NCBI GenBank assembly: GCA_026260175.1 | Contig: JAKCWW010004556.1 | Span: 3,234 to 31,629 of the forward strand | Direction of reading: 5' to 3' | From: Reticulitermes lucifugus | Lineage: Eukaryota; Arthropoda; Insecta; Blattodea; Rhinotermitidae | DNA length: 28,396 bases | Part shown: piece after piece, positions 18,198 to 28,329 of the stretch | Position numbering within the stretch: position 1 is the first letter of the stretch | Layout: each line of letters starts with the position of its first letter | Translations under genes and position numbers: made by a program | Notes under the pieces: model-generated | What the model was told of the DNA's origin: nothing | Databases searched by the model: none | Seen by the model: the letters and a program-made list of their open reading frames with translations, nothing else

Positions 18198-21100
18198 TGT
18201 AAACTTCATTACCTCCCTTTTGCGTGCCAAATGTTCAGCCAGGGATTTTCTCTTACCTGAAATATTAATGAGACCATGAATGACAATGGACTGAACGCGT
18301 GAAACTATTGGCGCATTGATTCCAAAATCGACATTTCCATATATATCAAAAGAAAAGATAAATGATGCGAGACGAGAAACTTTGGAGTATTCATTTCCTG
18401 AAACTGGCACTCACAATGTGTATACGCAGCCTGAAATAATGTAAGAAATAAGAAGTAGAATGATGTAGATGGGAATTAAAACAACTAGGAAGGAAATATA
18501 AGTGGAGCGTGGGGTGAATACTTGATGCTTCGGTTAGTTAATAGCTTGGTATCAACTGGTGATGGAGACTGATTATGTTGAAATTCGTATATAAAACTTC
18601 AGAAATTTGTATTCTGTCTTTACCTTGCTTGTTGGCAGTCATAGTCGGTAGTAGTCATGAATGTGGTTATAACATAACAAGAAACATTTACTGTTCTTTC
18701 CTTATGTTGGTTACGAATTCTTGGCAAAGATGGCAGCAATATTGGTTACGGAAATATGTTGGTACTGTCGGCATTGCAGTAATATCAGTGTATTAGTAAG
18801 CGTAAGTTCAGATTACAAGTTTTTGTATATGTTACAGCTTTTAAAGTGGCTTGGAAGTTTATCTAATAAGAATAAGCATTTCTAAAGACATGTTTGTACG
18901 CAAAAGAAAATTGCATGTGCAAAGGTTCAGTTTTTCACATTAGATTGGATATTTCATGTTCCGTTTGGCATTTCATAGGGCAGTATCCGTACACCACCTA
19001 AATATCAAGTACAGAAGGTTTATTTTCTGTCAAACTGCAGTATTCCTGTGCTAGTTTTAGAAACTGAAGGAAATTAAACAGGGCGGCAAGGCTCCGAGCA
19101 AGGCGGAGATGGGTATTACGTTGCAAGAGCTACCCAGCGATATAAGGCTAACCTGCTGAATGGAATGGAAGGAAGATATATAACAATATCTTTCATACTT
19201 GACTTAGGTATAAGCCTATATGTGTTGTAAATATTAAAATAAAATTACTCCCATGTCTAAGCACCAAACCACAAAAGCTTATAGAGGGAGCGGAGATAAG
19301 TTCCACAGGAAATGGTGTTGACTGGTCATCTTCACTCATCCTGTTCACTTCTGTGAAGATTCCGTATTACCTGCTATGTTAGGTGACGGGGTGAAAAGTA
19401 GTGGTGGTCTAGATGTGGAGAAAAGAGGAAAAATGTCTCTCTGTACAGTGGGTCGAACCGCTTTTACCCAGCCATATTACTGACCGTGCTATAGGCTATA
19501 TTTATGCTACATAAGTTCAAAGCTTTATATGAAATTAGGTTTACATTTATTGGAGTGAGCAGGACAACATGAGTTAATTACTGTTGTATTTCATTTTCAC
19601 GTGCAGGCTTGTTGTCCTTGCTAATATATCAGTAATCCATACACATATAAATACCAACATAACTGTGTTTAATAAAGCGCACTGAACAGCGTCCGGGGGT
19701 TTTTTAAGGGGGGGGGGGTAATGCCCATTGTAGAGCAGCAGAGGATGTCGACAAAACGAGGACAGAGTATAGGCGTAATGTTTTGTTAGCGTTCCACTCT
19801 TCGGTGTGATGTGCGCGGACACTGTTCATATTTACTGAGGCACGCCGCCTATCCGCAGTACCTTGCTTTGTCTAACGAAACTGCGTTGTTAATACGATTA
19901 AAGCTGAAGATTGTAGGAATATGGCTGCCATATTTTTGGACAATCATTTTAATGCGTTTAGGAAACCTTAGGTTTTTTGGCATACTTTCATTAAATCTTC
20001 AAAACAGCGCTGTGTTGAAGGTTAATGCATTACCCAACAGAGACGCCGTATTAACCAGTAAATACAGGAACATTATTTTATCTAACAACTAACGTCACTC
20101 TTCACTTAAACCGTTTTGTGTGATGGCAGTGCTCACCACTATTTTTATTTTCCATGAATCGGGGTCCGCGCTTTTCTACTTAAATTACGGTTCTACTCAC
20201 CATGTTTTGAAAGAGTGCTGAAAATACTTTTTCTTTTCGCGGCCATGCGTCAGATCTAACGAACACGTTGTTGATTATAAGTGAAGTGATCCGGCGGGAA
20301 GTGACTAGCGACATTTGTCATATAAAATAATGTCTTTAATAAAATGCTTAAAATAACTTATTGCTTGTTGGTTACTCTTCGTTTTTGAATATGAAATCTA
20401 TCAAGTCAAGTGTCTTATTATCTTATGCAGTAGGAGAAGCGAATGTCCGTAAACTGAGAGCGTTGAAGAGCAAAGCGCCGAGGAGAATAAGTTTGTTTGG
20501 ATTTTAGGAAGAGCAAGTAAGGGAAGGATACATGAAATTACAAAGTTAGGAGCCTAATATTCAGTACTCTTCAGCTCATATTTTCAGGGTTAAACACAGT
20601 TAGGAGTTTCATAATTGTCACTCATCATCCCATATTTTCAGGGCTGTGTAAACTAAATGCAATTCCCGGGATAAGTTGGACACTTGGGGAAGCTGAGAAT
20701 TGAACACAGGATATTAATTGGAAAACCTAAAGGAGGAGTAGGTTTATGGCCTAGGTGTAGCTGGGATGGGTTTACTAAAACGAATCTTGGAGTAATGTGG
20801 TATAAATAGATGGATTGGAGTCGCGTGTCTCAAGGTATCCAGTTACTGTCTTTTATGAACGTGGTGACAAATGTTCAAGGCAGGGAATCCATTGAACAAC
20901 TGTGTAACAGTAAACTGTCTGGGGAAGACTATGAGCCGCTTCCTAAATTCAGTTAGTTAGTCAGTTTATTAGTGAAGGCATGTAGGAACTAACTGTGGCT
21001 GTGAAGGCCAGTTCAGTCCACAGGCTTCAGCTTCGAAAATGTTGAACGGATTTCAGTTTCAAGTGCATTTGGTGACGAGGGATCTCTAGTAAAATTTGTC

Positions 21101-21238
21101 TGTAGAATTTAATTTGTGATCATGTTGGAGTAATATAACCCCTATTTTACGTAAACTTCAAATTCAACTTTTTTCTATAAAGTGCATCATCCTAGAGCAA
21201 TTGAGCAGTAAAGCGTAAGTGTGGTTAATATCTGTGTA
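18198..21238. other. Anonymous DNA, about 3 kb
   Basis: No gene or named element was recognised. Items seen: a G5-T6-AA-G11 tract at 19695-19718, two catattttcaggg strings about 50 bp apart near 20578 and 20630, and short motif-free open frames at 18575-18796, 19574-19822 (minus) and 19811-20092. The last of these has a Leu/Ile-rich segment but no recognisable family. Confidence 0.45.
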
Positions 21239-21360
21239 ATTCATCCCATATAGTTTTGGCATGATGCTTCGTTCTTCTGTTATATGAAGTTGCGTCTGTG
21301 GCTGTTTAGTTACCGACGTTTCGAGGCAATGTTGTGCTCTCATTTTTGAGTGTTGGTCGA
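21239..21360 (-). mobile_element. Decayed dispersed repeat, ETSV-motif family, copy 2
   Basis: Minus-strand translation gives HCLETSVTKQPQTQLHITEE, parallel to FETSV... at 2633-2750. At nucleotide level the plus strand shares taccgacgtttc (from 21311 and from 2733). The 91-codon frame across 21164-21439 is repeat-derived, not a gene. Confidence 0.5.
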
Positions 21361-22182
21361 CATGTTTTAAAAAGTATGTAAAATTACACAGCAATATTAA
21401 AATACACGGCGTAAAAATGAAATATTTTCCCTTTACCAAAACACCACACCATTCAGGAGTATGGGGGATATGGAGGAAATTTCAACCTCACAACGGGATG
21501 TAGTAAGTGGTCAACTCCACCCTTAGACCGCTTTACAACCTGAAAACACACCCGACAATGCATTCGGACTCAGTGTCGAGAGTAAACCCGTGCCGTTTTT
21601 CCAGGGATCAAAAAAAGGAAACCAGCCCTTTTGCTGAATGGTTTATCGCAGCTTATCATCTTCACAGAAGGAATTCGTAAAATATATCTTGAACTTGGTT
21701 TTTAAACACTCCTTATTTTCTAGTTGTATTGGTTCTTGTGTGTACTCTCATTACATAAGGACAGCGAAGTTTGCACTCTACTTTCATCGACCCAGCATTA
21801 AATAATACATGTATATAAATGAAGGTGTAAATAATGAATGAGCGTCGTCTATATTATAAGTCCATAGGCTCCTCTGTTCTTGAGCTGGTGCTGGGCGTAG
21901 GGACTCCAGGGACTTGATGAAAGGGCTGACTGCGTACATAAACTCTGCCTCCGCTCCAGAGATTGCGAGGGGCGGAGATTAACCCAGAACTACACTCTAG
22001 TTGTTCGTTTGCGTAGCCCTTTTGAACATAAGGACGGTATGTAAGGTCCAAGCCGGCTGTGCCCAAACATGAAAACAAATAGTGAGGACATTTTAGTTTA
22101 TTTTACTTGACGTTACAGTGTTTTCAACCAGGGGTTCAATGTTTTTCTAGCCCTTTCACAACCTAAAACAAATATTTGCGGA
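21361..22182. other. Unassigned stretch
   Basis: The part at about 21850-22080 is less AT-rich and has a 74-codon minus frame containing GGRVYVRSQPFHQVPGVPTP. I do not recognise it. A decayed repeat or isolated exon cannot be excluded. Confidence 0.3.
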
Positions 22183-22365
22183 GATTAGAGCACTGTCGTA
22201 AGATGAAGAAAGAATCAGAAGAATGTAAAGTTAGGGAGAATGTGATGATGATAATGATTTCATCGTGATGATAAAGGAGAGAGACAATAGGGAAGGACAT
22301 TAAATGAAAAAGACAGAGTTGGTGGAGAAGGAATTTGAAGTGGATGCAGAGACGAAGCTTAGGCA
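22183..22365. repeat. Purine-rich tract
   Basis: A/G-dominated on the plus strand (gaagaaagaatcagaagaat, ggagagagacaatagggaa) with an embedded gatgatgataatgat run. It produces an Ile/Leu/Ser-rich minus-strand frame that is not a credible protein. Confidence 0.6.
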
Positions 22366-22751
22366 AATAAATCATTGTTTCGTGATTTGCCTACTTTTAA
22401 GAAACCCCTTATTTCACGTAAAGTTAATTCTTCCGCACGACTTAGATATAAAAGCGTTAACAAAGTGACAATTCTAGTAATGGCTTTGTAGTTTTAGCGT
22501 AGTATATTTAATTGTGTGTAAATTGGCTTGAGACGAATGTTTCTGTTCAGAACAAGGTAAAAAAAGATGATTTACTTTATAATTTCTTTGTACACAGCCC
22601 GCGACATCAATACTTAGGCCTATGCTCTTTACTGTACGTTCAGTAAGGATCAGTAATTTATTTTCAGTAGCCTAGGTCATGGTGTAACCTATTGGATTTG
22701 TAATTGATTTTAAAGAATGCAAGAGAAACGACGGATTTTGTAGAATAAAAG
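22366..22751. other. Anonymous DNA
   Basis: Nothing is recognised. Confidence 0.6.
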
Positions 22752-22759
22752 AAATTAAC

Positions 22760-23040
22760 TTTTTTTTGTGGTAAAGGGCCCCGCAGCAGACGCTACGGAC
22801 GCACCGCAGCCTTCAGGCTTATTTTTCAACCCTGTGAAGAAGATGATTATATTTTTCCTTTTTACTTGTAATGGAGCACCGGTGGAATTAAATTTACAGG
22901 GGAAAACCGACGTACTCGGGGAAAAAACCTGTCCCAGTGCCACTTTGTCCACCACAAATCCTACATAGACTGACCTGGAATCGAAGGCGGGCCTCAGCGG
23001 TGAGAGGTCGGCGACCAACCGCCTGAGCCATGGCACGGCC
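22760..23040 (-). mobile_element. tRNA-derived SINE-1, full length with target-site duplication
   Basis: On the minus strand it starts ggccgtgccatggctcaggc (box A region), has a box B version cttcgattcc with one early change, then the body ggatttgtggtgga, cactgggacagg, gagtacgtcggttttcccc, tccaccggtgctcc, gaaggctgcggtgcgtcc and tgctgcggggcccttta, ending in a short A-run (t-run at 22760-22767). It is flanked by perfect 8-bp direct repeats aaattaac at 22752-22759 and 23041-23048, as expected for target-primed insertion. This is the best-preserved SINE-1 boundary in the window. Confidence 0.9.
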
Positions 23041-23048
23041 AAATTAAC

Positions 23049-23676
23049 GTTTACTATCGGCTGAACAGTTATTTATGTATTTTATAAAACAGTGTTATAA
23101 GGTGAAACTCTTTTCATGAAACAAATGAAATGGCAGATTTATTTGCAATGTTGCTAAGCGTAGCTAATTAAAATAAAGTCCGTTTTATTACAGACTGCAA
23201 AAATTTAATTGAATTTTACATTCATAATTGAAAATGTATCAATATTTTAAATACCTGTCATATGGCTGCTTTGAAACGTGAGCTTGAATATTATCCAGTT
23301 GCATAGCCTATATTCTTATAAATCCTTTGAGAATGTGGCGGAGTTAAAATATTTTGGAACGTCAGATATAAATCAAAATTGCTTTCATGAAGTAATTAAG
23401 AGCAGACAAGTTTAAGGAATGCTTCCTACGGTCCATTTCAAAATTTTCCCATTTGCTACATAATAACATAAAGTTAAAATATACGAAATTATCATTTTCC
23501 CTGGTATTTGACATCGACATGAGACCTGGTCTCTCAAATTACAGATAGAACATAAGTTGAGGCAACATGGTACCGCGGTAGATATTTGGAACCAAAAAGG
23601 AAGGAAGAAACGTAAGCCTGGTGATATTTGCTTCATAAGGGGCGTCGTAATTCTTAGTACTCTCCAGTTATTATTA
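23049..23676. other. Anonymous DNA
   Basis: Nothing is recognised. The 74-codon minus frame at 23412-23636 has no motif. Confidence 0.55.
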
Positions 23677-23940
23677 TTCAGGTCACCAAATCAGGGCATA
23701 TGAGATGGGCAGGACTTGTGGCACGCATTAGTCTTACCTGGAAGCGTGAAGGAAAGAAGCCGTTTCGAAACCTAGTGGTAGAGAGAGGGTCAGTATTAAA
23801 ATGCACCCTAAAGATCTGGTGAAAGGCCGAGACTGGACTGACCTGTATCAGAAATAGGGACAAATTACAGGATCTTGTGAAAGCGGTAGTGAGCCTTCAA
23901 GCCATATGAAATTCGGTGAATTCCTTGAATAGCTGAGGAT
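23677..23940 (+). mobile_element. LINE family A, 3' end (sense copy)
   Basis: The plus strand gives KSGHMRWAGLVARI, then WKREGKKPFRNLV. After a shift it gives SIKMHPKDL and GRDWTDLYQK, and after another shift RNRDKLQDLVKAVVSLQAI followed by a stop. This tracks RMRWAGHVARMG, EGKRPLGRP, DNIKMDLREIG, DWIDLAQDRDxWRxxVxAxMNLRVP. After the stop, a segment comparable to the antisense copies' 3' UTR continues to about 23940, without the microsatellite. At least two frameshifts make it non-functional. The antisense frame here is not a gene. Confidence 0.75.
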
Positions 23941-24354
23941 CTGTTATCTTATTCTGCAGAAGGTCTGTACTGCACGGAGTCAGATATATAAGCCTACATA
24001 TGCGTCTAGTAATGTGTTTGTCTTCGTTGTACTCACCCCCGAAACTTAACTGACAGTGGCATGTTGAACAGCAGAGATGGACATGTGTAATTATTTTGGT
24101 ACTGTACCGCACTGAAGGGTTTAAAATTTTTCTGGTAACCACCCTAGCTGACTTCATATTACTTTTCTCATAACAAATGACCACCGAAGGTACCGACAGC
24201 TCCTGAATTTTACAGATAACAATTTAGGTATAAATTTAAAAATGCCTTATCCCACAAGTGGAATAAGATTTCACGGAACTGAATTTCAGTGTTTATCTCC
24301 AGGGCCGAGAAAATTAGACTTACGGCAGCGTAATGCGTGTGACTGCCCAACCGT
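23941..24354. other. Anonymous DNA
   Basis: Nothing is recognised. The minus-strand 95-codon frame has no motif. Confidence 0.5.
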
Positions 24355-24445
24355 GATATAACTTCTGTGCGCCTGTGCGTACACTTGTCCTTAGGTCGGA
24401 AATTACTGAGCGGATATGGATGAAATTTAGTATTATAAATAATCT
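24355..24445 (-). mobile_element. Decayed dispersed repeat, KFHENPS/TD family, copy 2
   Basis: Minus-strand translation gives NTKFHPYPLSNFRPKDKCTHRRTE, comparable to (T)KFHENPS..xxxPCGxTDR in this family and to the copy at 5112-5233. On the plus strand the typical cggat-tggatgaaatttagta phrase is visible. It is short and diverged. Confidence 0.4.
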
Positions 24446-25504
24446 CTAGGTTATAGGGTAGTGATTGTGCAATGTAAATTCTACGCAAATATCAAATTGG
24501 ACTTTATCGATATTTTCAACAAGGGCTTACCTTACGAATCACACATAAGTTACAGTAGCCGTCTATCGGTCTGATACTCATGATCTGTATTTTGTAAACT
24601 AAAGATAAGAGCGCAAAACGTAAATAAAACGTCACTAATTTTGAAAAGGAGACATCGAAAGTGTTACTTGTACTGTTATGTGCCTCTGCTCGAGTCAATC
24701 ACTTTCTTTTTCCCACTTCTGCCCCATTGGATATAACTGGATCAGTGACAAAAGGAAATATTCTTCGTGGCAATGGAACTTGTTCTGAGGGTAATGAAAA
24801 TGACAAATATGTGAGTCCAAGAATTCGAGCTGACAAGAAGCCTTTAGAACTGCTTTATTTACAGTTTCATATCTACTGTTTAACGGCGCACTCCCGCGAT
24901 ATGTGAATCCTGTAGACACTTTGTGCGTGCCATCTCTGTCGTCTTTCATGCAGTTAATTTTGACTTCAAAGTCAGAGAACGTGAAACAGCTCAGTTAAGT
25001 ATTACAGTTACTAAGCTATATCACGTATGCTAAGTAGCGCACCACACATTGCTCCGCATTAAGCCACTAGCAACTGTGAAATTTCAAAATGAGTAAAGGC
25101 GCAAAACACCAAAAAGAATTGTGTGACTTATTAAATTTACGTCATACTGACACAAGTAGTGTGAGTTAATAACAACGCTGGCATGCTGTTTGCGAAAGGA
25201 TGTTAAATTGTACTAAACCGTTTCTATGCTTAGTTTTTGTTTCAATTTTCCTCCTCGTTTATTTGGACCAAAAGGTGTAATTCTTCTGAGGCAACGTCTG
25301 CATTTTATACGTCGCCATGAAGCATTTGATCTCCTTTGATGTTGGTTACTCGTTGTTTGTACTTACCTAAAATTTTGGCCAGAAATCCACATAAATAACC
25401 ACATGTTTCTGCTCAGAGGGAGTCGACTTTACTTTTCTCTATAAAATGTATACAGCAGACTTGGTCTCCCTAACTGAGTTACACATATTTACGCAGCACA
25501 GCTC
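24446..25504. other. Anonymous DNA
   Basis: An 81-codon plus frame from 24661 starts at a non-ATG codon (GTG) and has no motif. Its minus-strand overlap at 24695-24949 is equally unremarkable. No repeat is recognised. Confidence 0.5.
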
Positions 25505-25795
25505 ATGTACTGTAGTGGGACTGTGTGCTTCAGTTGCTGGTGTGAGGTTGGTATAAAGCTCTTACATCTCCTGAACTCTGTCTCTCCGTCTCTGGTTGCT
25601 TACAACTTCGCTCAACGTTCAGCCGCCTCTGTCTTTCTCCTCTATACCAGTCTGCCGGATGTTGCGGTAATTCAAGGGGAGCTACCTCACATTTCCTGTC
25701 CTTGTCGAAACCAGACCATTTACTACACTCGCTCGGTTCCTCGGCCAGTCATACTCTTTCGGAATACAATATCAGCACTTGGCAGTGAAAGATAA
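25505..25795 (+). CDS. Unassigned ORF of 96 codons, doubtful
   Basis: An ATG-initiated frame begins MYCSGTVCFSCWCEVG, has a Leu/Ser/Val-rich centre (residues 18-60) and a basic, Arg-containing end (SALGSER). Codon content is less AT-biased than the flanks. There is no recognised domain, although the Cys cluster at the N-terminus is notable. It may be a small gene, an exon, or part of an unrecognised repeat. Confidence 0.15.
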   Translation: MYCSGTVCFSCWCEVGIKLLHLLNSVSPSLVAYNFAQRSAASVFLLYTSLPDVAVIQGELPHISCPCRNQTIYYTRSVPRPVILFRNTISALGSER

Positions 25796-26557
25796 CACTG
25801 GTCTTCGGATATCACACTGCTGATTCTGGATTCGAAGCTCTCGTAATCTAAAGGAATGAACACATTCGGCAATTGCCTTGAGGAACTGAGGAAAACCGCG
25901 TATATTCTTAGTGGGCTACACCATGATGCAGAGAATATTCTTCCTAAGTGAGACTTGTTGACGGATGTGTGTGGATGGCTATGGATGTACGCTGCAGTTC
26001 CTGAAGGCTGTTATACCGCAGTGGTGCGTTAGAATTCGTTCAACAGACTGTAGAGCATGCAGGGCGTATAGTCTTGGCACTTTAATGCCGACAGTAATTG
26101 AAGATCGTTCACTAGTTGCAGTTTGCTGAAACGTGACCCCAATAGCCCGTTTCTTTTGACTGCAGTTCCGCATGATGTTCAGTTTAAATCAACTGGCTGC
26201 AATGCACGTCGATTCAACAGGATGTGTGAACTGTCTCATGCGATTGACTTACCATCTAGTTGCATATGTATAATTATTAGAGCATAAATTATGGCTAACT
26301 GCGTATTTTATTTGGTTGACCCAGATGCGGAATGGAATCTGCAGCCATATAACTTTGGACACACAATGAGCCGGAAAACAGAAACTGTATTTCACCTAAG
26401 AGCAAATAGTATGTTTGCACAACACATGCTCGCTGACAACCAGGAAGCCATCACACCCAATCAGTTGCGAAAAATGTTTTAGCAATGCGGAAATTAGTTG
26501 GCTCGAACCTACGATCACCGTAAACGAAGGGCTAGTACAAACTAGCACATATTTTGG
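25796..26557. other. Unassigned stretch
   Basis: A 64-codon minus frame (25979-26173) and a 63-codon ATG frame on the plus strand (26291-26482, starting MANCVFYLVDPDAEWNLQPY) are present. Neither matches a family I know. Confidence 0.35.
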
Positions 26558-27033
26558 GTAAACAGTGTTTACACACAGTTTGACGACCATGTTTCCGGAC
26601 TGTCGACAAAGAGTCGTCAAACGCTGTTTCGCGTCCAGGCATACCACTGCTCAGCCGGTTCAAAACATCATGTCACACAGCGAATGTGTGTGGGTGGACA
26701 GCAGAAATGGCTTGTTCAATGCCCCTTTGTCCTTCTCAGTATATTTTTCTAGATTATCACATGCATAAATTTTTTGCGATATTTATACGCCACTGATTGC
26801 ATTTCCCACAAACAGGGCAGCAAACGGAAGTCTATAATGCACTTTACGTAGTCTTGCTTCTGAGCACTTGCTTCGACGGTAGCGCACAGTATAGTGATGA
26901 CTTGTTTAAAAACATGACCACACTCGCAAACACTGTGTCTTGTTTCCCATTTCAAGAAACACAAAATACTTGTTTGTGAACAGTCCGCAAACAGTCCGCA
27001 AATGCGGACTAAACTTGTTTGCATACTGTTTAC
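26558..27033. mobile_element. Candidate non-autonomous DNA transposon with imperfect inverted ends
   Basis: The arm 26558-26603 (starting gtaaacagtg and ending ccggactgt) pairs inversely with 26991-27033, whose reverse complement starts gtaaacagta and ends gcggactgt. By eye about 32 of 46 positions match, with the outermost 9 bases exact. Near the right arm are two tandem cagtccgcaaa units (26981-27002) and a perfect 8-bp-arm palindrome (agtccgca/tgcggact, 26993-27010), the kind of subterminal repeats seen in hAT-type ends. No target-site duplication was found and no transposase is encoded in the 475 bp. The class is a guess. Confidence 0.35.
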
Positions 27034-27880
27034 AACCATTGTTCCCGCCAGTGTGTAGGTGTGTACGTAACCTAATGAGGAACTTCATAAATTGTGCTAT
27101 CCAATTAAGTGATTAAATAATGAGAATTACGTAGACGGTACATGCAGAAGTTAACGAGAGACATGAGAAGTGCATAAAGGATTTCATGTAGGAATATCTG
27201 AGGCTATAAACCACTTGGGAGACGTTGGAATAAATTCAAATTTAATATTATAATTAATAAGTGTTGTAGGAAGGGCTAGACTGAAGTGAACTGGTTGAGG
27301 TTATGTTATAGTACCTGGATTTTGTTGCTAATCAGTCTTTCAAGAAAAGTCACAACCCGAAAATGTTACACTGTAGGCAGCCTGTCGCCACTTTATGGGA
27401 GAAAACTGACAGTTGTGACATGCCTTAAGAAGGTATGCGTTGAGGAAAGCCTTTACATTAACATATTAATTAAAATAGATTGTAATTATTTCAGCATATC
27501 ATGCAGCAGTTCATTTGTAATGTTGCATCAAGAGATCTGAAACTCTTTTTCTTTGCGTTTTCAAGTGTTTTAGTCCACAGTGTGATGTACTGCACAGTCA
27601 GTCTGACAGTCGTAACGAAGTTATGGAAATTTTCGTTCTCTCGTCATTATTTAAAGACACACGACACATAGAGAAAGCTCAGCCACTGGAAATCCCGTGG
27701 GCTATATTTTTAACTTCCTGTTTCTCTCGTAGGCGCCGGGAATGTGGCGAAAGTGCATTTGGGTCAACCCATAACGGACAGATCCTATTCGCTTCACAGC
27801 TGCGTTGTCTAGAAAACGCGCTATATTATGATCGCCATTTATCTGTTTTGTACACGTGATAAGGTATTGCACCCAAAATT
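27034..27880. other. Anonymous DNA
   Basis: Open frames at 27286-27540 (GTG start) and 27623-27859 carry no motif. No repeat is recognised. Confidence 0.5.
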
Positions 27881-27891
27881 TCTTGTCTGGT

Positions 27892-28197
27892 ATGTTATTT
27901 GCCTTCTGCTTGTGTTTGATCGTCCCTGCCGTGATTCAAGTGAAAACAAGTTTTAAAACGGCCCAGAACATCGAGCGGTTAAAAGTTCGGGTGAGTTGCA
28001 AGTCGGATTCACTCACCGTGGCGAAGAGAAAGGACAGTGTCACTCCCGGAACTCGGGTTCCTCTTCTCCTGAACGTAATTAATTACTTAATTTCTTGTGT
28101 GCCCAAAATATTTGCTTCGCATGAAGGACAAAATTCAAGTGGATGGACGAAAACGGTTTTGTTTAAATGTTTACAAGGGTTTTACTTTATTGTGTGA
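27892..28197 (+). CDS. Unassigned ORF with hydrophobic N-terminus, doubtful
   Basis: The open frame extends upstream to 27856, but the first ATG is at 27892 and gives about 101 residues. It begins MLFAFCLCLIVPAVIQVKTS, which looks like a signal peptide with possible cleavage around residues 14-18. A polar, Lys/Ser-rich middle and another hydrophobic stretch (LLLNVINYLISCVP) follow. No known family is recognised. It could be a small secreted or membrane protein exon, but there is no supporting promoter, splice or homology evidence. Confidence 0.18.
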   Translation: MLFAFCLCLIVPAVIQVKTSFKTAQNIERLKVRVSCKSDSLTVAKRKDSVTPGTRVPLLLNVINYLISCVPKIFASHEGQNSSGWTKTVLFKCLQGFYFIV

Positions 28198-28329
28198 TAG
28201 GGACGTACAAGTATGTTCTTGAGTAAACAGGTGAAATACGTTTGTTGGAAGTTTGATCGTCTAAAGGACTTTGAGAGAGTAACACAGTCGTTCTTAAATA
28301 TAATGCTTAGTTTTTTTTATCTACATATG
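28198..28329. other. Anonymous DNA
   Basis: Nothing is recognised. Confidence 0.5.

Noticed and set aside
23678-23863. Minus-strand frame reading ...RATSPAHLICPDLV
   Set aside because: It is the antisense of the LINE family A segment MRWAGLVARI. The sense strand explains it.
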